DNA of 64,000 nucleotides from Bacteroidales bacterium (GTDB lineage: Bacteria; Bacteroidota; Bacteroidia; Bacteroidales; ML635J-15): positions 1 through 64,000 of the forward strand of contig JAISPG010000060.1 in the NCBI GenBank assembly GCA_031275085.1, given 5' to 3'. The position numbers and the translations under genes are program-made. Below the pieces are notes generated by a model, which was given only the letters and a program-made list of their open reading frames with translations, had not been told where the DNA came from and did no database searches. Shown here piece by piece: positions 46,872 through 55,178 of this stretch. Within the stretch, counting starts at the first letter, position 1; every line of letters starts with the position of its first letter.

Positions 46872-47840
46872 TTATATAATACCTTTTTCGTGTTTTTCTG
46901 AAATTGCAGATAGCATGTCTTTTGTCATTGCGTCCAGGTCGTATTCGGGTTTCCATCCCCACTCATTACGGGCAGCACTATCGTCAATAGACATTGGCCA
47001 TGAATCTGCGATTGCCTGTCTGAAATCAGGTTTATAAATTATTTCAAAATCAGGAATATATTTTTTAATCGACTGTGCTAATTCTCCGGCTGAGAAACTC
47101 ATAGCTCCTACGTTAAAATCGCTGTGGTGTATTAATTTATCCTTGTCTGCCTGCAATAAATCTACAGTTGCCTTCAGGCAGTCGGGCATATACATCATTG
47201 GAAGACGTGTTGGCTCGCTTACAAAACAAGTATATTTTTTATATTTTATGGCATCAAAATATATTGCAACCGCAAAATCTGTAGTGCCGCCGCCCGGTAA
47301 TGTTTCATGGCTTATAATACCCGGATAACGTAACCCTCTTACATCCAATCCATATTTTTTAACATAATAGTCACCTAATAATTCGCCGGTAACTTTTGTT
47401 ATTCCATATATTGTTGTAGGTTTTAAAACGGTTTCCTGAGGAGTGTTTTCCCTTGGTGTTGAAGGCCCGAATGCAGCTATAGAACTTGGAGTTAATATTC
47501 TTTTAAGATTTAATTCACGTGCTATTTCCAGAATATTCATATAACCGTTTATATTTACATTCCATGCCAGCATAGGATTTTTTTCACCGTTAGCCGATAA
47601 TATTGCAGCAAAATTAATAATCGAATCAATATTATATTTTTTTACAACCTCTACGATTCTTTTACTATCGTTGATATCAACCTTTTCGTAAGGACCGTTT
47701 GCAATGCTTTCGGTAGGAGTGTCCTTTAGGTCGGAAGCAATAATATTATCGTTGCCATATAAAGACCTTAATTTTAAAACAAGTTCTGAGCCTATTTGAC
47801 CTGCAGAACCAATGATAAGTATTTTTTTGAGATCGTTCAT
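46872..47840 (-). CDS. L-threonine 3-dehydrogenase, SDR type
   Basis: 322 residues from the ATG at 47840; a TTG two codons upstream is also in frame. Rossmann motif ILIIGSAGQIGSELV, the SDR catalytic YGITK and the signature segments RYPGIIS and GGGTTDFAVAIYFDAI are those of short-chain-type threonine dehydrogenases, which oxidise threonine to 2-amino-3-ketobutyrate with NAD+. A UDP-sugar epimerase is the alternative, but the GGTTDFAV block argues for threonine dehydrogenase. Monocistronic. Confidence 0.88.
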   Translation of the reverse strand: MNDLKKILIIGSAGQIGSELVLKLRSLYGNDNIIASDLKDTPTESIANGPYEKVDINDSKRIVEVVKKYNIDSIINFAAILSANGEKNPMLAWNVNINGYMNILEIARELNLKRILTPSSIAAFGPSTPRENTPQETVLKPTTIYGITKVTGELLGDYYVKKYGLDVRGLRYPGIISHETLPGGGTTDFAVAIYFDAIKYKKYTCFVSEPTRLPMMYMPDCLKATVDLLQADKDKLIHHSDFNVGAMSFSAGELAQSIKKYIPDFEIIYKPDFRQAIADSWPMSIDDSAARNEWGWKPEYDLDAMTKDMLSAISEKHEKGII

Positions 47841-47973
47841 ATTCAATAAAATTTTACAAGCTAAAAGTAATATGATTTTTTTACAGCATAAAATTTATTT
47901 TGAGGTTTTTTTTGTTAGTTACCACTTCTTGATTTTTAACATATTTATTTCTAATTTTTATTTGGTTAACTTG

Positions 47974-48002
47974 TTGAACTTTTAGTTTATTTACTATCTT
48001 GC
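47974..48002 (+). promoter_or_regulatory. Promoter-like boxes before the C1 peptidase
   Basis: TTG at about 47974-47976 and TATCTTGC at 47995-48002 lie 18 bases apart, an imperfect match to the Bacteroidota consensus, 11 bases before the chosen ATG. Confidence 0.45.
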
Positions 48003-48013
48003 ATCAAAAAAAT

Positions 48014-49237
48014 ATGAAAAAGATAATTAGTATAATTTTTTTGTTAATAATCTCCGTATGCACTTTTTCTCAGACAGATAAAGGTAAGTTCGTTACTTAT
48101 CCGGCAGGTTTTTATCAAAATGTGATAATGCGTGAACTTACAGGAAAATCTCCTGCCGAACAAGGATTTAAACCTCAGAAACAGTTCAGGATGGATTTTG
48201 AGGGAAATACTTACCCTACGGATATGAGTCAGTATGAGGTTTTATATCATTCTCTAACTGTTTCACAGGGAAATAGCGGAACCTGCTGGGCTTATGCAGC
48301 AACTTCGTTTATGGAATCAGAAGCTTTCAGGCAACACAGGATAAAAGTGAAAATTTCAGAAATGTTTACAGTATACTGGGAGTATATTGAAAGAGCTGAA
48401 CATTTTGTATCGACAAAAGGAAATACCAATATAGGAGAAGGAAGCGAATCCAATGCGATATTGCGTATAATGAAAAATCATGGCATGATGCCTTTTTCTG
48501 TGTATTCAGGTCTTAGAGAAGCTCAAAGCTATAATGATCATGCTAAAATGTTTGAAGAATTCGATAATTATCTTAAATCAGTTAAAGAAAGTGAATCATG
48601 GGATAAAGAACAAGTAATTACAGATGTTAAAGTTATTCTTGAGAAATATATGGGAACTCCACCGGAGACTTTTACATATGAAGGAAAAGAATATACTCCT
48701 GAAACTTTTATGACTGATTATTTGAAGCTGGAACCTAACAGATATTTTAGTTTTATGTCAACAAAGGAATATACTTATAATGAAAAACACGAACTTGTTG
48801 AATTTGACAACTGGTGGCATTGCAAAGACTATTATAATTTAAACCTTGACGATTATATTTCATTACTTAATAAATCTGTAACTTCAGGTTATACTGTAAG
48901 TATTTGTGGCGATGTAAGTGAACCTGGTTATGACCAGATCGCTGAAGTAGCAGTTGTGCCTGATTTTGATATTCCTTCAGCATATATTAATGAAGATTCG
49001 CGTCAATTAAGATTATCGAACCATACTACAGAAGATGATCATTGTATTCATATTGTAGGTTATCAGAATATTAACGGAGTAAACTGGTATTTAATAAAAG
49101 ATTCGGGTAGCGGTGCTTTTGATGGAAAAAACAAAGGATACCGTTTCTATCATGAAGATTATATCAGGCTTAAAATAATGAATTATATGATTCATGTCGA
49201 TATAGCAAGAGAAATTCTGGATAGAATAATAAAATAA
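48014..49237 (+). CDS. Secreted C1-family cysteine peptidase (aminopeptidase C-like)
   Basis: 407 residues from the ATG at 48014, chosen because it begins the signal peptide MKKIISIIFLLIISVCTFSQ; the longer frame uses TTG at 47999. Papain-fold motifs: SQGNSGTCWAYAATSFMESE (oxyanion Gln and nucleophile Cys) and HCIHIVGYQ (catalytic His). The third catalytic position, Asn in the usual KNSWG, is Asp here (IKDSGSGA). It probably degrades peptides in the periplasm. The family resembles bleomycin hydrolase. Confidence 0.88.
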   Translation: MKKIISIIFLLIISVCTFSQTDKGKFVTYPAGFYQNVIMRELTGKSPAEQGFKPQKQFRMDFEGNTYPTDMSQYEVLYHSLTVSQGNSGTCWAYAATSFMESEAFRQHRIKVKISEMFTVYWEYIERAEHFVSTKGNTNIGEGSESNAILRIMKNHGMMPFSVYSGLREAQSYNDHAKMFEEFDNYLKSVKESESWDKEQVITDVKVILEKYMGTPPETFTYEGKEYTPETFMTDYLKLEPNRYFSFMSTKEYTYNEKHELVEFDNWWHCKDYYNLNLDDYISLLNKSVTSGYTVSICGDVSEPGYDQIAEVAVVPDFDIPSAYINEDSRQLRLSNHTTEDDHCIHIVGYQNINGVNWYLIKDSGSGAFDGKNKGYRFYHEDYIRLKIMNYMIHVDIAREILDRIIK

Positions 49238-49402
49238 TATTATTGGTTGTTGTACCAGTTAACTTATAGTTTTTACAATGGAATAAAACGATATGTTCTC
49301 TAAAAAAATATGGTAAAATATTACACAGAATGAAGAAGTTGTATTGATCTGTAAAATCTTCATTCACATTTTCTATACAATTAAAAAAAATATCGAAGCC
49401 CA

Positions 49403-49432
49403 TTTGTGTTAAAAAATCTCTGTGTATCTTTG
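49403..49432 (+). promoter_or_regulatory. Promoter of queE
   Basis: TTTG at 49403-49406 and TATCTTTG at 49425-49432 are 18 bases apart. The surrounding CTCTGTGTATCTTTGTGTCTTCTCTG text is a low-complexity phrase I have seen in many Bacteroidota intergenic regions, so the match may be partly due to that repeat. Confidence 0.5.
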
Positions 49433-49476
49433 TGTCTTCTCTGTAAATCTCAGTGAAACAAAAGACAAAACAAAAA

Positions 49477-50109
49477 ATGACAAATAAAAAATTCATATCA
49501 GAATTAAATGAAGATAAAATCCCTATTCTTGAAGAATTTTACTCAATTCAGGGAGAGGGGTTTAATACCGGAAAAGCAGCTTATTTTGTAAGAGTTGGCG
49601 GTTGTGATCTGGCATGCCGCTGGTGCGATTCCAAAGAATCCTGGAAGCCTGAAATCCATCAATTTGTAAAAATCCGGAATATTCTTGACCGTATAAAACA
49701 AACACCTGCAGATACTATTGTTGTTACCGGAGGAGAACCTTTGACATATAATTTTGATAATTTTTGTGAATTAATGACCGAAGCTGGTCTTGCCTTGATG
49801 ATAGAAACAAGTGGAGCATATCCGTTAAGTGGTAAGTGGGATTGGATTTGCCTGTCACCCAAACGGCAAAAACCTCCGAAAAATGATTATTTTGAAAAGG
49901 CCAATGAACTCAAAGTCATTGTTTATGAAAATGAAGATCTTTTATGGGCAGAGGAATGTGCAAAGAAAGTTAATAAATCATGTGTTTTGTTTTTGCAGCC
50001 TGAATGGAGTAAGTTTGCAGTGACTAAGAATATGGTTGTAGATTATGTAAAAAATAACCCGAGATGGAATGTTTCAATTCAAACACATAAATTTTTAAAG
50101 ATTCCATAA
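49477..50109 (+). CDS. queE: 7-carboxy-7-deazaguanine synthase
   Basis: 210 residues from the ATG at 49477; an in-frame GTG at 49453 adds eight Lys/Gln-rich residues and is less likely. Radical-SAM cysteines lie in GGCDLACRWCD (C-x3-C-x2-C), preceded by EFYSIQGEGFNTG, which is diagnostic of QueE. It makes the 7-deazaguanine core in queuosine biosynthesis. TGGEPL supports SAM binding. No other queuosine gene is in the window. Confidence 0.95.
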   Translation: MTNKKFISELNEDKIPILEEFYSIQGEGFNTGKAAYFVRVGGCDLACRWCDSKESWKPEIHQFVKIRNILDRIKQTPADTIVVTGGEPLTYNFDNFCELMTEAGLALMIETSGAYPLSGKWDWICLSPKRQKPPKNDYFEKANELKVIVYENEDLLWAEECAKKVNKSCVLFLQPEWSKFAVTKNMVVDYVKNNPRWNVSIQTHKFLKIP

Positions 50110-50251
50110 TACGAACTGAATAAAAATGAGAAAGTTTAAAATAATAAATCCAAATATTTTAAACATGATTTTTTGAAAATTAATATTTATTTGTAATTTG
50201 CATTCTGAGAATTATAAATCTAAATTATATCTGGTTATATAATTGAAAAAT

Positions 50252-52204
50252 ATGAAAAAAATATTACTAATAATATTATATTGTAGTTGTTTGTTTTCAG
50301 GAGTTGTTGTTTCGCAAACAACAACATCAAACTATACCAAATCAAAAAAAGCTCTGAAATTATTCGATGAGGCTATTTATGATATGTCAACCAGGAAAAA
50401 ATCCGAAGCAATTAAAAAATTAAATAAAGCCATAGAAACGGATGTAAATTTTTTGGAAGCATATTTTATGCTTGCCGAGATTTATGAAAAAGAAGGTGAT
50501 CTTGATAATTCTGTAAATAATTATGAAAAAGCATATTCTATTGATCCCGATTATGACGCTTTATTAAGTTTGAAGTTAGCTATAAATACATATAAACTTG
50601 GGAGATATAATGAAGCTAAAGAATATATTGACTATTTCCTGAAAATCGGAGATGTAAATTTATTCAGATCATATGATGTTGACAGATTAAAAACATTCAT
50701 ATATTTTGCCTGGGAGGCATTTAACAATCCTGTAAAATTTAACCCTATAAATCTGGGTGATGGAGTCAATACAGATTGTAATGAATATTGGCCTTCATTA
50801 TCAATTGATGAAGAAATATTGGTTTTTACACGTGGTGTTCCTATTGATCCGAGAGGTTCAAAAACATCTCATGATAATATCCAGGAAGATCTGTTTGTTT
50901 CGCATCGTGATCCGGAAACAGGAAAATATATGTCTGCAGTTCCAATGGGCGGAGTAGTGAATACTCCTCTAAATGAAGGGGCACAATGTATTTCAGGAGA
51001 CGGTAAGACCTGTATAATTACGGCTTGTAATCGTCCCGACGGAAAGGGAAGTTGTGATCTATATATTATGTTCTTAAAGAGCGGCAGGTGGACTGAACCT
51101 GAAAATATGACAACAGTAAATACCGGAGCATGGGAAAGTAATCCGTCTTTAACTGCCGATGGGAAAACATTATATTTTGCGAGTAACAGAACAGGAGGAT
51201 ATGGTAAAATAGATATCTGGAAAATAGATATTGACAGTAAAGGGCGAGCAGTAAGTGATGCCGTGAATCTCGGACCTGTGATAAATACTCCGTATAATGA
51301 TGTGTCACCATGTATCCATCCTGATAACATGACATTATATTTTGGTTCGGACGGGCATCCCGGAATGGGAAGCCTTGATCTTTTCTGGTCGAAACTTGAT
51401 GATGACGGGCAATGGCAGACTCCGGTTAATCTTGGTTATCCGATAAATACGAACAAAGAGGAGAGAAGCCTTATTGTTAATGCAAAAGGAGATATTGCTA
51501 TGTATGCATCAAGTGGAGGAAAGGAAGATCTTGATATTTATTATTTTGAAATTCCCGAAGAAGCAAAACCTATTACAGTTACTTATGTAAAAGGATATGT
51601 ATATGATAATAAAACAAATGAAAGACTTCAGTCCCAATGTGAATTATTGGATCTGGGATCGGGCGAAATATTAACAAGTGTATTGTCGGAGGAATATACC
51701 GGCGAATATATGGTATCGTTACCGGTGAACAGGGATTATGCATTTAACGTTTCAAGAGAAGGATATTTATTTTATTCCGAAAATTTTTCATTAACTAATC
51801 TTGAGAATCCTGAAGAACCCTACATTATGAATATACCTTTAAAACCGATTGAAAAAGGAGTTACAGTTGTTCTGAAAAACATATTTTTTGAATTTGCAAG
51901 TTATGAATTACTGCCTGAATCATATACGGAATTAAATAAAATAGTTGAATATATGACAACCAATCCTACTATGAAAATAGAAATAGGCGGACATACCGAC
52001 AATGTAGGAAGTAAAGAATACAATAAAAGGCTTTCTCAGGACAGGGCAAAAGCTGTATATGATTACTTAATCAGGAAAGAAATTTCAAAAGACAGGTTAT
52101 CATATCAAGGATATGACTTTTCCGTACCTGTTGCGGATAATGATACGGAAGAAGGTCGTGCCCAGAATCGCAGAACAGAATTTAAGGTTATTAGTATAGA
52201 TTAA
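50252..52204 (+). CDS. OmpA-family protein with TPR, beta-propeller and CRD domains (PorE-like)
   Basis: 650 residues from the ATG at 50252 (the longer frame begins with TTG). Signal peptide ending VVVSQ; tetratricopeptide repeats (about 30-150, e.g. FLEAYFMLAEIYEKEGDLDN); a WD40-like/PD40 propeller (about 165-440, with repeated LYFASNRTGGYGKIDIW-type strands); a carboxypeptidase-regulatory-like domain (about 450-530); and a C-terminal OmpA domain with GGHTDNVGSKEYNKRLSQDRA. This order matches PorE, the peptidoglycan-binding periplasmic protein of the type IX secretion system. No lipobox is clear, unlike PorE. Orthology is unproven because such architectures are common in the phylum. Confidence 0.83.
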   Translation: MKKILLIILYCSCLFSGVVVSQTTTSNYTKSKKALKLFDEAIYDMSTRKKSEAIKKLNKAIETDVNFLEAYFMLAEIYEKEGDLDNSVNNYEKAYSIDPDYDALLSLKLAINTYKLGRYNEAKEYIDYFLKIGDVNLFRSYDVDRLKTFIYFAWEAFNNPVKFNPINLGDGVNTDCNEYWPSLSIDEEILVFTRGVPIDPRGSKTSHDNIQEDLFVSHRDPETGKYMSAVPMGGVVNTPLNEGAQCISGDGKTCIITACNRPDGKGSCDLYIMFLKSGRWTEPENMTTVNTGAWESNPSLTADGKTLYFASNRTGGYGKIDIWKIDIDSKGRAVSDAVNLGPVINTPYNDVSPCIHPDNMTLYFGSDGHPGMGSLDLFWSKLDDDGQWQTPVNLGYPINTNKEERSLIVNAKGDIAMYASSGGKEDLDIYYFEIPEEAKPITVTYVKGYVYDNKTNERLQSQCELLDLGSGEILTSVLSEEYTGEYMVSLPVNRDYAFNVSREGYLFYSENFSLTNLENPEEPYIMNIPLKPIEKGVTVVLKNIFFEFASYELLPESYTELNKIVEYMTTNPTMKIEIGGHTDNVGSKEYNKRLSQDRAKAVYDYLIRKEISKDRLSYQGYDFSVPVADNDTEEGRAQNRRTEFKVISID

Positions 52205-52219
52205 TTTAAAATTATTAAA

Positions 52220-53764
52220 ATGAAAAAGATATTTTTGCAGATTTTATTATTGTTTTTTGCATTTTTTTGTTATTCTCAGGTTTCAACTATTGATCAAAAA
52301 GCATTAGGCACAAAGCTGTCTGAGATATTCGAAGCCTGGGGAGATGTTCCGGCATTAGGTATTGCAGTTGTTCAAAATAATGAAATAGCTTTTGAAAAAG
52401 GATATGGAGTTTTGGAAACAGGAAAAAAAACAAAAGCAAACGAAAATACAAATTTCGCCATTGCATCAAATACTAAAGCCTTTACTGCTGCGGCACTGGC
52501 AATATTAGTTGATGAAGGCAGGATATCATGGGATGATAAAGTAAGAAAATATATACCTTATTTTGAACTTTACAATCCGTACGTAAGTAACGAAATGACA
52601 ATAATAGACCTGTTATGCCACAGGTCGGGATTGAAAACATTTAGCGGCGACCTGATATGGTATGGCTCGGATCATTCAAGAGAAGAAGTAATAAAACGTG
52701 CAAAATATCTGGAACCTGTATATGGTTTTCGTGAAAAATACGGATATTCAAATATATTATATCTTACTGCCGGTCAGATTGTAGAAGCAGTGACCGATAC
52801 AACCTGGGATGATTTTCTTAAGCACAGGATTTTTACTCCTTTGGGAATGAATCGCACAAATACCAGTGTAAGTGTAAACGAAAAACTGGATAATGTTGCA
52901 GCATGTCATTCGTTAGTTAACGGTAAACCGGTTGCAATTCCATATATCAGTTGGGATAATATTGCACCTGCCGGTAGTATAAATTCAAATGTTCACGATA
53001 TTTCAAAATGGATGATGTTACAGCTTAATAAAGGAGAATTTAACGGTAAACGTATATATTCCGAAAAAGTTTCAAACGAGATGTGGACAGCATATACTCC
53101 TAAAGCCGTACGACCTGTTGCAACAGGGGTAGAATCCGATACGCACCTGAAATCCTACGGGTTGGGCTGGGAATTATATGATTTTAACGGATACCTGATT
53201 GTAACCCACAATGGCGGATACGACGGAATGATTTCACAAACGGTTCTGATTCCCGAATTAAATACTGGTTTTGTTGTATTGACAAATAGCTTATCAATAA
53301 TGTTTGTTGCCGTACAAAATACACTTATAGATTATTTGATTAAGGGAGAACTAAGTTCGGCATGGAGCGACAGGTATCTTAGAGTCAGAGATATGATTGC
53401 AGAACAGGATAAAAAAGAAAAAGAAGAATGGGAGAAAAGCAAAATTGAAGGAACTTCTCCTGCTCATAACTTTAAAGATTACACAGGAGTATATATGTCT
53501 GATGTTTATGGCGCAGTAGAAATAAGTTTAACCGCAGACGGCAGCTTATATCTTAAAATGATGCACACGCCTGATTATCAGGGGAAAATAACTCACTGGC
53601 ATTATGATACTTTTATGGTGAAATTTGACAGAGCTATTTCTTTGCCGGAAGGAACTGTAAATTTTATATCTGATAAATATGGTAAAGTGGTAGAACTCCA
53701 GATAGATATTCCAAATCCTGATTTTGACTTCACAGAACTAAAACTAATAAAACAAAATAATTAA
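52220..53764 (+). CDS. Secreted serine hydrolase, beta-lactamase/DD-peptidase fold with C-terminal DUF3471-like domain
   Basis: 514 residues. Signal peptide to residue 20 (CFYSQ-like end YSQ); class C/S12 motifs S83-N-T-K86 (IASNTKAFTA), Y176-S-N178 (YGYSN) and HNGG near residue 330 in place of KTG. A linker of charged residues leads to a C-terminal beta domain (from about 410) that resembles DUF3471. It may be a peptidase or esterase rather than a true beta-lactamase. Starts 15 bases after the PorE-like gene, probably co-transcribed. Confidence 0.9.
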   Translation: MKKIFLQILLLFFAFFCYSQVSTIDQKALGTKLSEIFEAWGDVPALGIAVVQNNEIAFEKGYGVLETGKKTKANENTNFAIASNTKAFTAAALAILVDEGRISWDDKVRKYIPYFELYNPYVSNEMTIIDLLCHRSGLKTFSGDLIWYGSDHSREEVIKRAKYLEPVYGFREKYGYSNILYLTAGQIVEAVTDTTWDDFLKHRIFTPLGMNRTNTSVSVNEKLDNVAACHSLVNGKPVAIPYISWDNIAPAGSINSNVHDISKWMMLQLNKGEFNGKRIYSEKVSNEMWTAYTPKAVRPVATGVESDTHLKSYGLGWELYDFNGYLIVTHNGGYDGMISQTVLIPELNTGFVVLTNSLSIMFVAVQNTLIDYLIKGELSSAWSDRYLRVRDMIAEQDKKEKEEWEKSKIEGTSPAHNFKDYTGVYMSDVYGAVEISLTADGSLYLKMMHTPDYQGKITHWHYDTFMVKFDRAISLPEGTVNFISDKYGKVVELQIDIPNPDFDFTELKLIKQNN

Positions 53765-53776
53765 TTACTTATAATG

Positions 53777-53905
53777 ACTGGAGGATTGGCGGTCGGGTGG
53801 AGGAACACGAAAGTCCGCACGGGCGCGGAACTTTCAAAAACTGTCCTTTGAAGGGAGAATGCTGCTGTAAAAATATTAAATTTAACGTGAGTTCTGGAAT
53901 TAGCC
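53777..53905 (+). ncRNA. GC-rich structured segment, possibly a truncated RNase P RNA relic
   Basis: The first 55 bases (53777-53831) contain about 36 G+C by hand count, far above the surroundings. GTGGAGGAA, then CACG, then AAAGTCCG resembles conserved region I of bacterial RNase P RNA (GAGGAAAGTCC) broken by a short insertion. Stems are visible: CCGC/GCGG at 53815-53828 and CTTTCAAA/TTTGAAGG at 53831-53854. The other conserved parts of RNase P RNA are not found before the neighbouring nuclease gene. It may be a degenerate fragment or a different RNA. Confidence 0.3.
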
Positions 53906-53909
53906 TCTT

Positions 53910-54890
53910 TTATTCGTCAAAAAGTTCGTGTATTTTTCTCTGCAACAATTTCTTATCTGGCAATTGTGTTTGATATTCAGAAACCATTGTTGGAGATAAA
54001 CTTCTGCTTAATGCATATTCAACGACCTCATTGTCTTTATCTTTGCAGAGTAAAATGCCAATACTAGGATTCTCATTAGGATTTCGAACATCTCTGTCCA
54101 ATGCTTCCAAATAAAAATTCAATTGTCCCAAATGTTCAGGTCTAAACTTGTCGGCTTTCAATTCGAATGCTACTAAACATTGTAAGCCTCTGTGGTAAAA
54201 AAGTAAGTCAATAAAAAAATCATTATTGCCAACTTGTATCCTGTATTCCTCTCCGATAAACAAAAAATCTCGCCCGAGTTCGAGTATGAAATTTTTCAAC
54301 TGAGCTATCAAACCTCTCTGCAAATCTTTTTCTGCGTGAGATTTCGGTAAGCCAAGAAACTCAAAAATATAACTATCTTTGAAATTATTGACTACATTTG
54401 GGTGGGTTGCTCTCAGTGGTACCGAGATTTTTGAATTTCCCAGCATTGTTCTTTCATAAGTTCCGCTGGAAATTTGTCTTTCTAGTTCTCTTTTTGTGTA
54501 TCTTTCTCGAATCGCTAAACGTAAGTAGAATTCTTTTTCTTCGATAGATTTTGTACGACCCAAAATAGTAAGATTATTTGTCCAACTAATTTCTCTCACC
54601 ACTGGTGAGAGTTTTGGTAAATCTTTATAAGTTTCGTAGAACTGCTTCATTCTCCAAAGATTCTTGTCAGAAAATCCTTTTAAATCAGGCTCATTTTTAG
54701 ATAAGTAATCAGCTAACTCTTTTACAACTGATTGTCCCCAATCTGAATTTTTTATTTGGTTATGTATATATTCTCCAATATCCCAATACAAGTCAATTAG
54801 TTCTGTATTCACAGATTTTATCGCCTTCTCTTTTGATTGCTTTATCAATACAACAACTTTCGAAAATTCTTTTTGTCGAATCAATTGCAT
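53910..54890 (-). CDS. DUF1016 PD-(D/E)xK nuclease-domain protein (YhcG-like)
   Basis: 326 residues. N-terminal helical DUF1016_N domain (LIDLYWDIGEYIHNQ, WSQ-like WGQSVVKELADYL) and a C-terminal PD-(D/E)xK nuclease domain with D in FFIDLLFYHRGLQ and the E-x-K of LVAFELKADKF. Such proteins are patchily distributed, often near mobile elements or restriction systems, and bind Holliday-like DNA in some studied cases. It has its own -7 box. The adjacent GC-rich relic suggests this is an insertion site. Confidence 0.92.
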   Translation of the reverse strand: MQLIRQKEFSKVVVLIKQSKEKAIKSVNTELIDLYWDIGEYIHNQIKNSDWGQSVVKELADYLSKNEPDLKGFSDKNLWRMKQFYETYKDLPKLSPVVREISWTNNLTILGRTKSIEEKEFYLRLAIRERYTKRELERQISSGTYERTMLGNSKISVPLRATHPNVVNNFKDSYIFEFLGLPKSHAEKDLQRGLIAQLKNFILELGRDFLFIGEEYRIQVGNNDFFIDLLFYHRGLQCLVAFELKADKFRPEHLGQLNFYLEALDRDVRNPNENPSIGILLCKDKDNEVVEYALSRSLSPTMVSEYQTQLPDKKLLQRKIHELFDE

Positions 54891-54904
54891 AAATGTTTTT
54901 GTTT

Positions 54905-54912
54905 CAAAGATA
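54905..54912 (-). promoter_or_regulatory. -7 box before the DUF1016 gene
   Basis: Minus-strand TATCTTTG fits TAnnTTTG and lies 14 bases before the ATG. The -33 region does not match well. Confidence 0.5.
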
Positions 54913-55178
54913 CAGCTTTTTAATTGCTTTTTCTTAATTACTAATATTTTTCAACTGTCTTGCCACATTACCTATAACTAAGAGATTTAAAGAATAATAG
55001 ATATACTATTTTTATTTCACAAATTATCGTAATATTTATTGACTTTAATCCACTACTACTATTGGAAATATTCTGTGTTTAAGTTATTTAAAATATTTTG
55101 GTATAGTTTTTGTCTATATTTTATTGCAGAGATAATAATTTTAACTTTCTTTGCATATTATTTAGTTTTATACATTTA

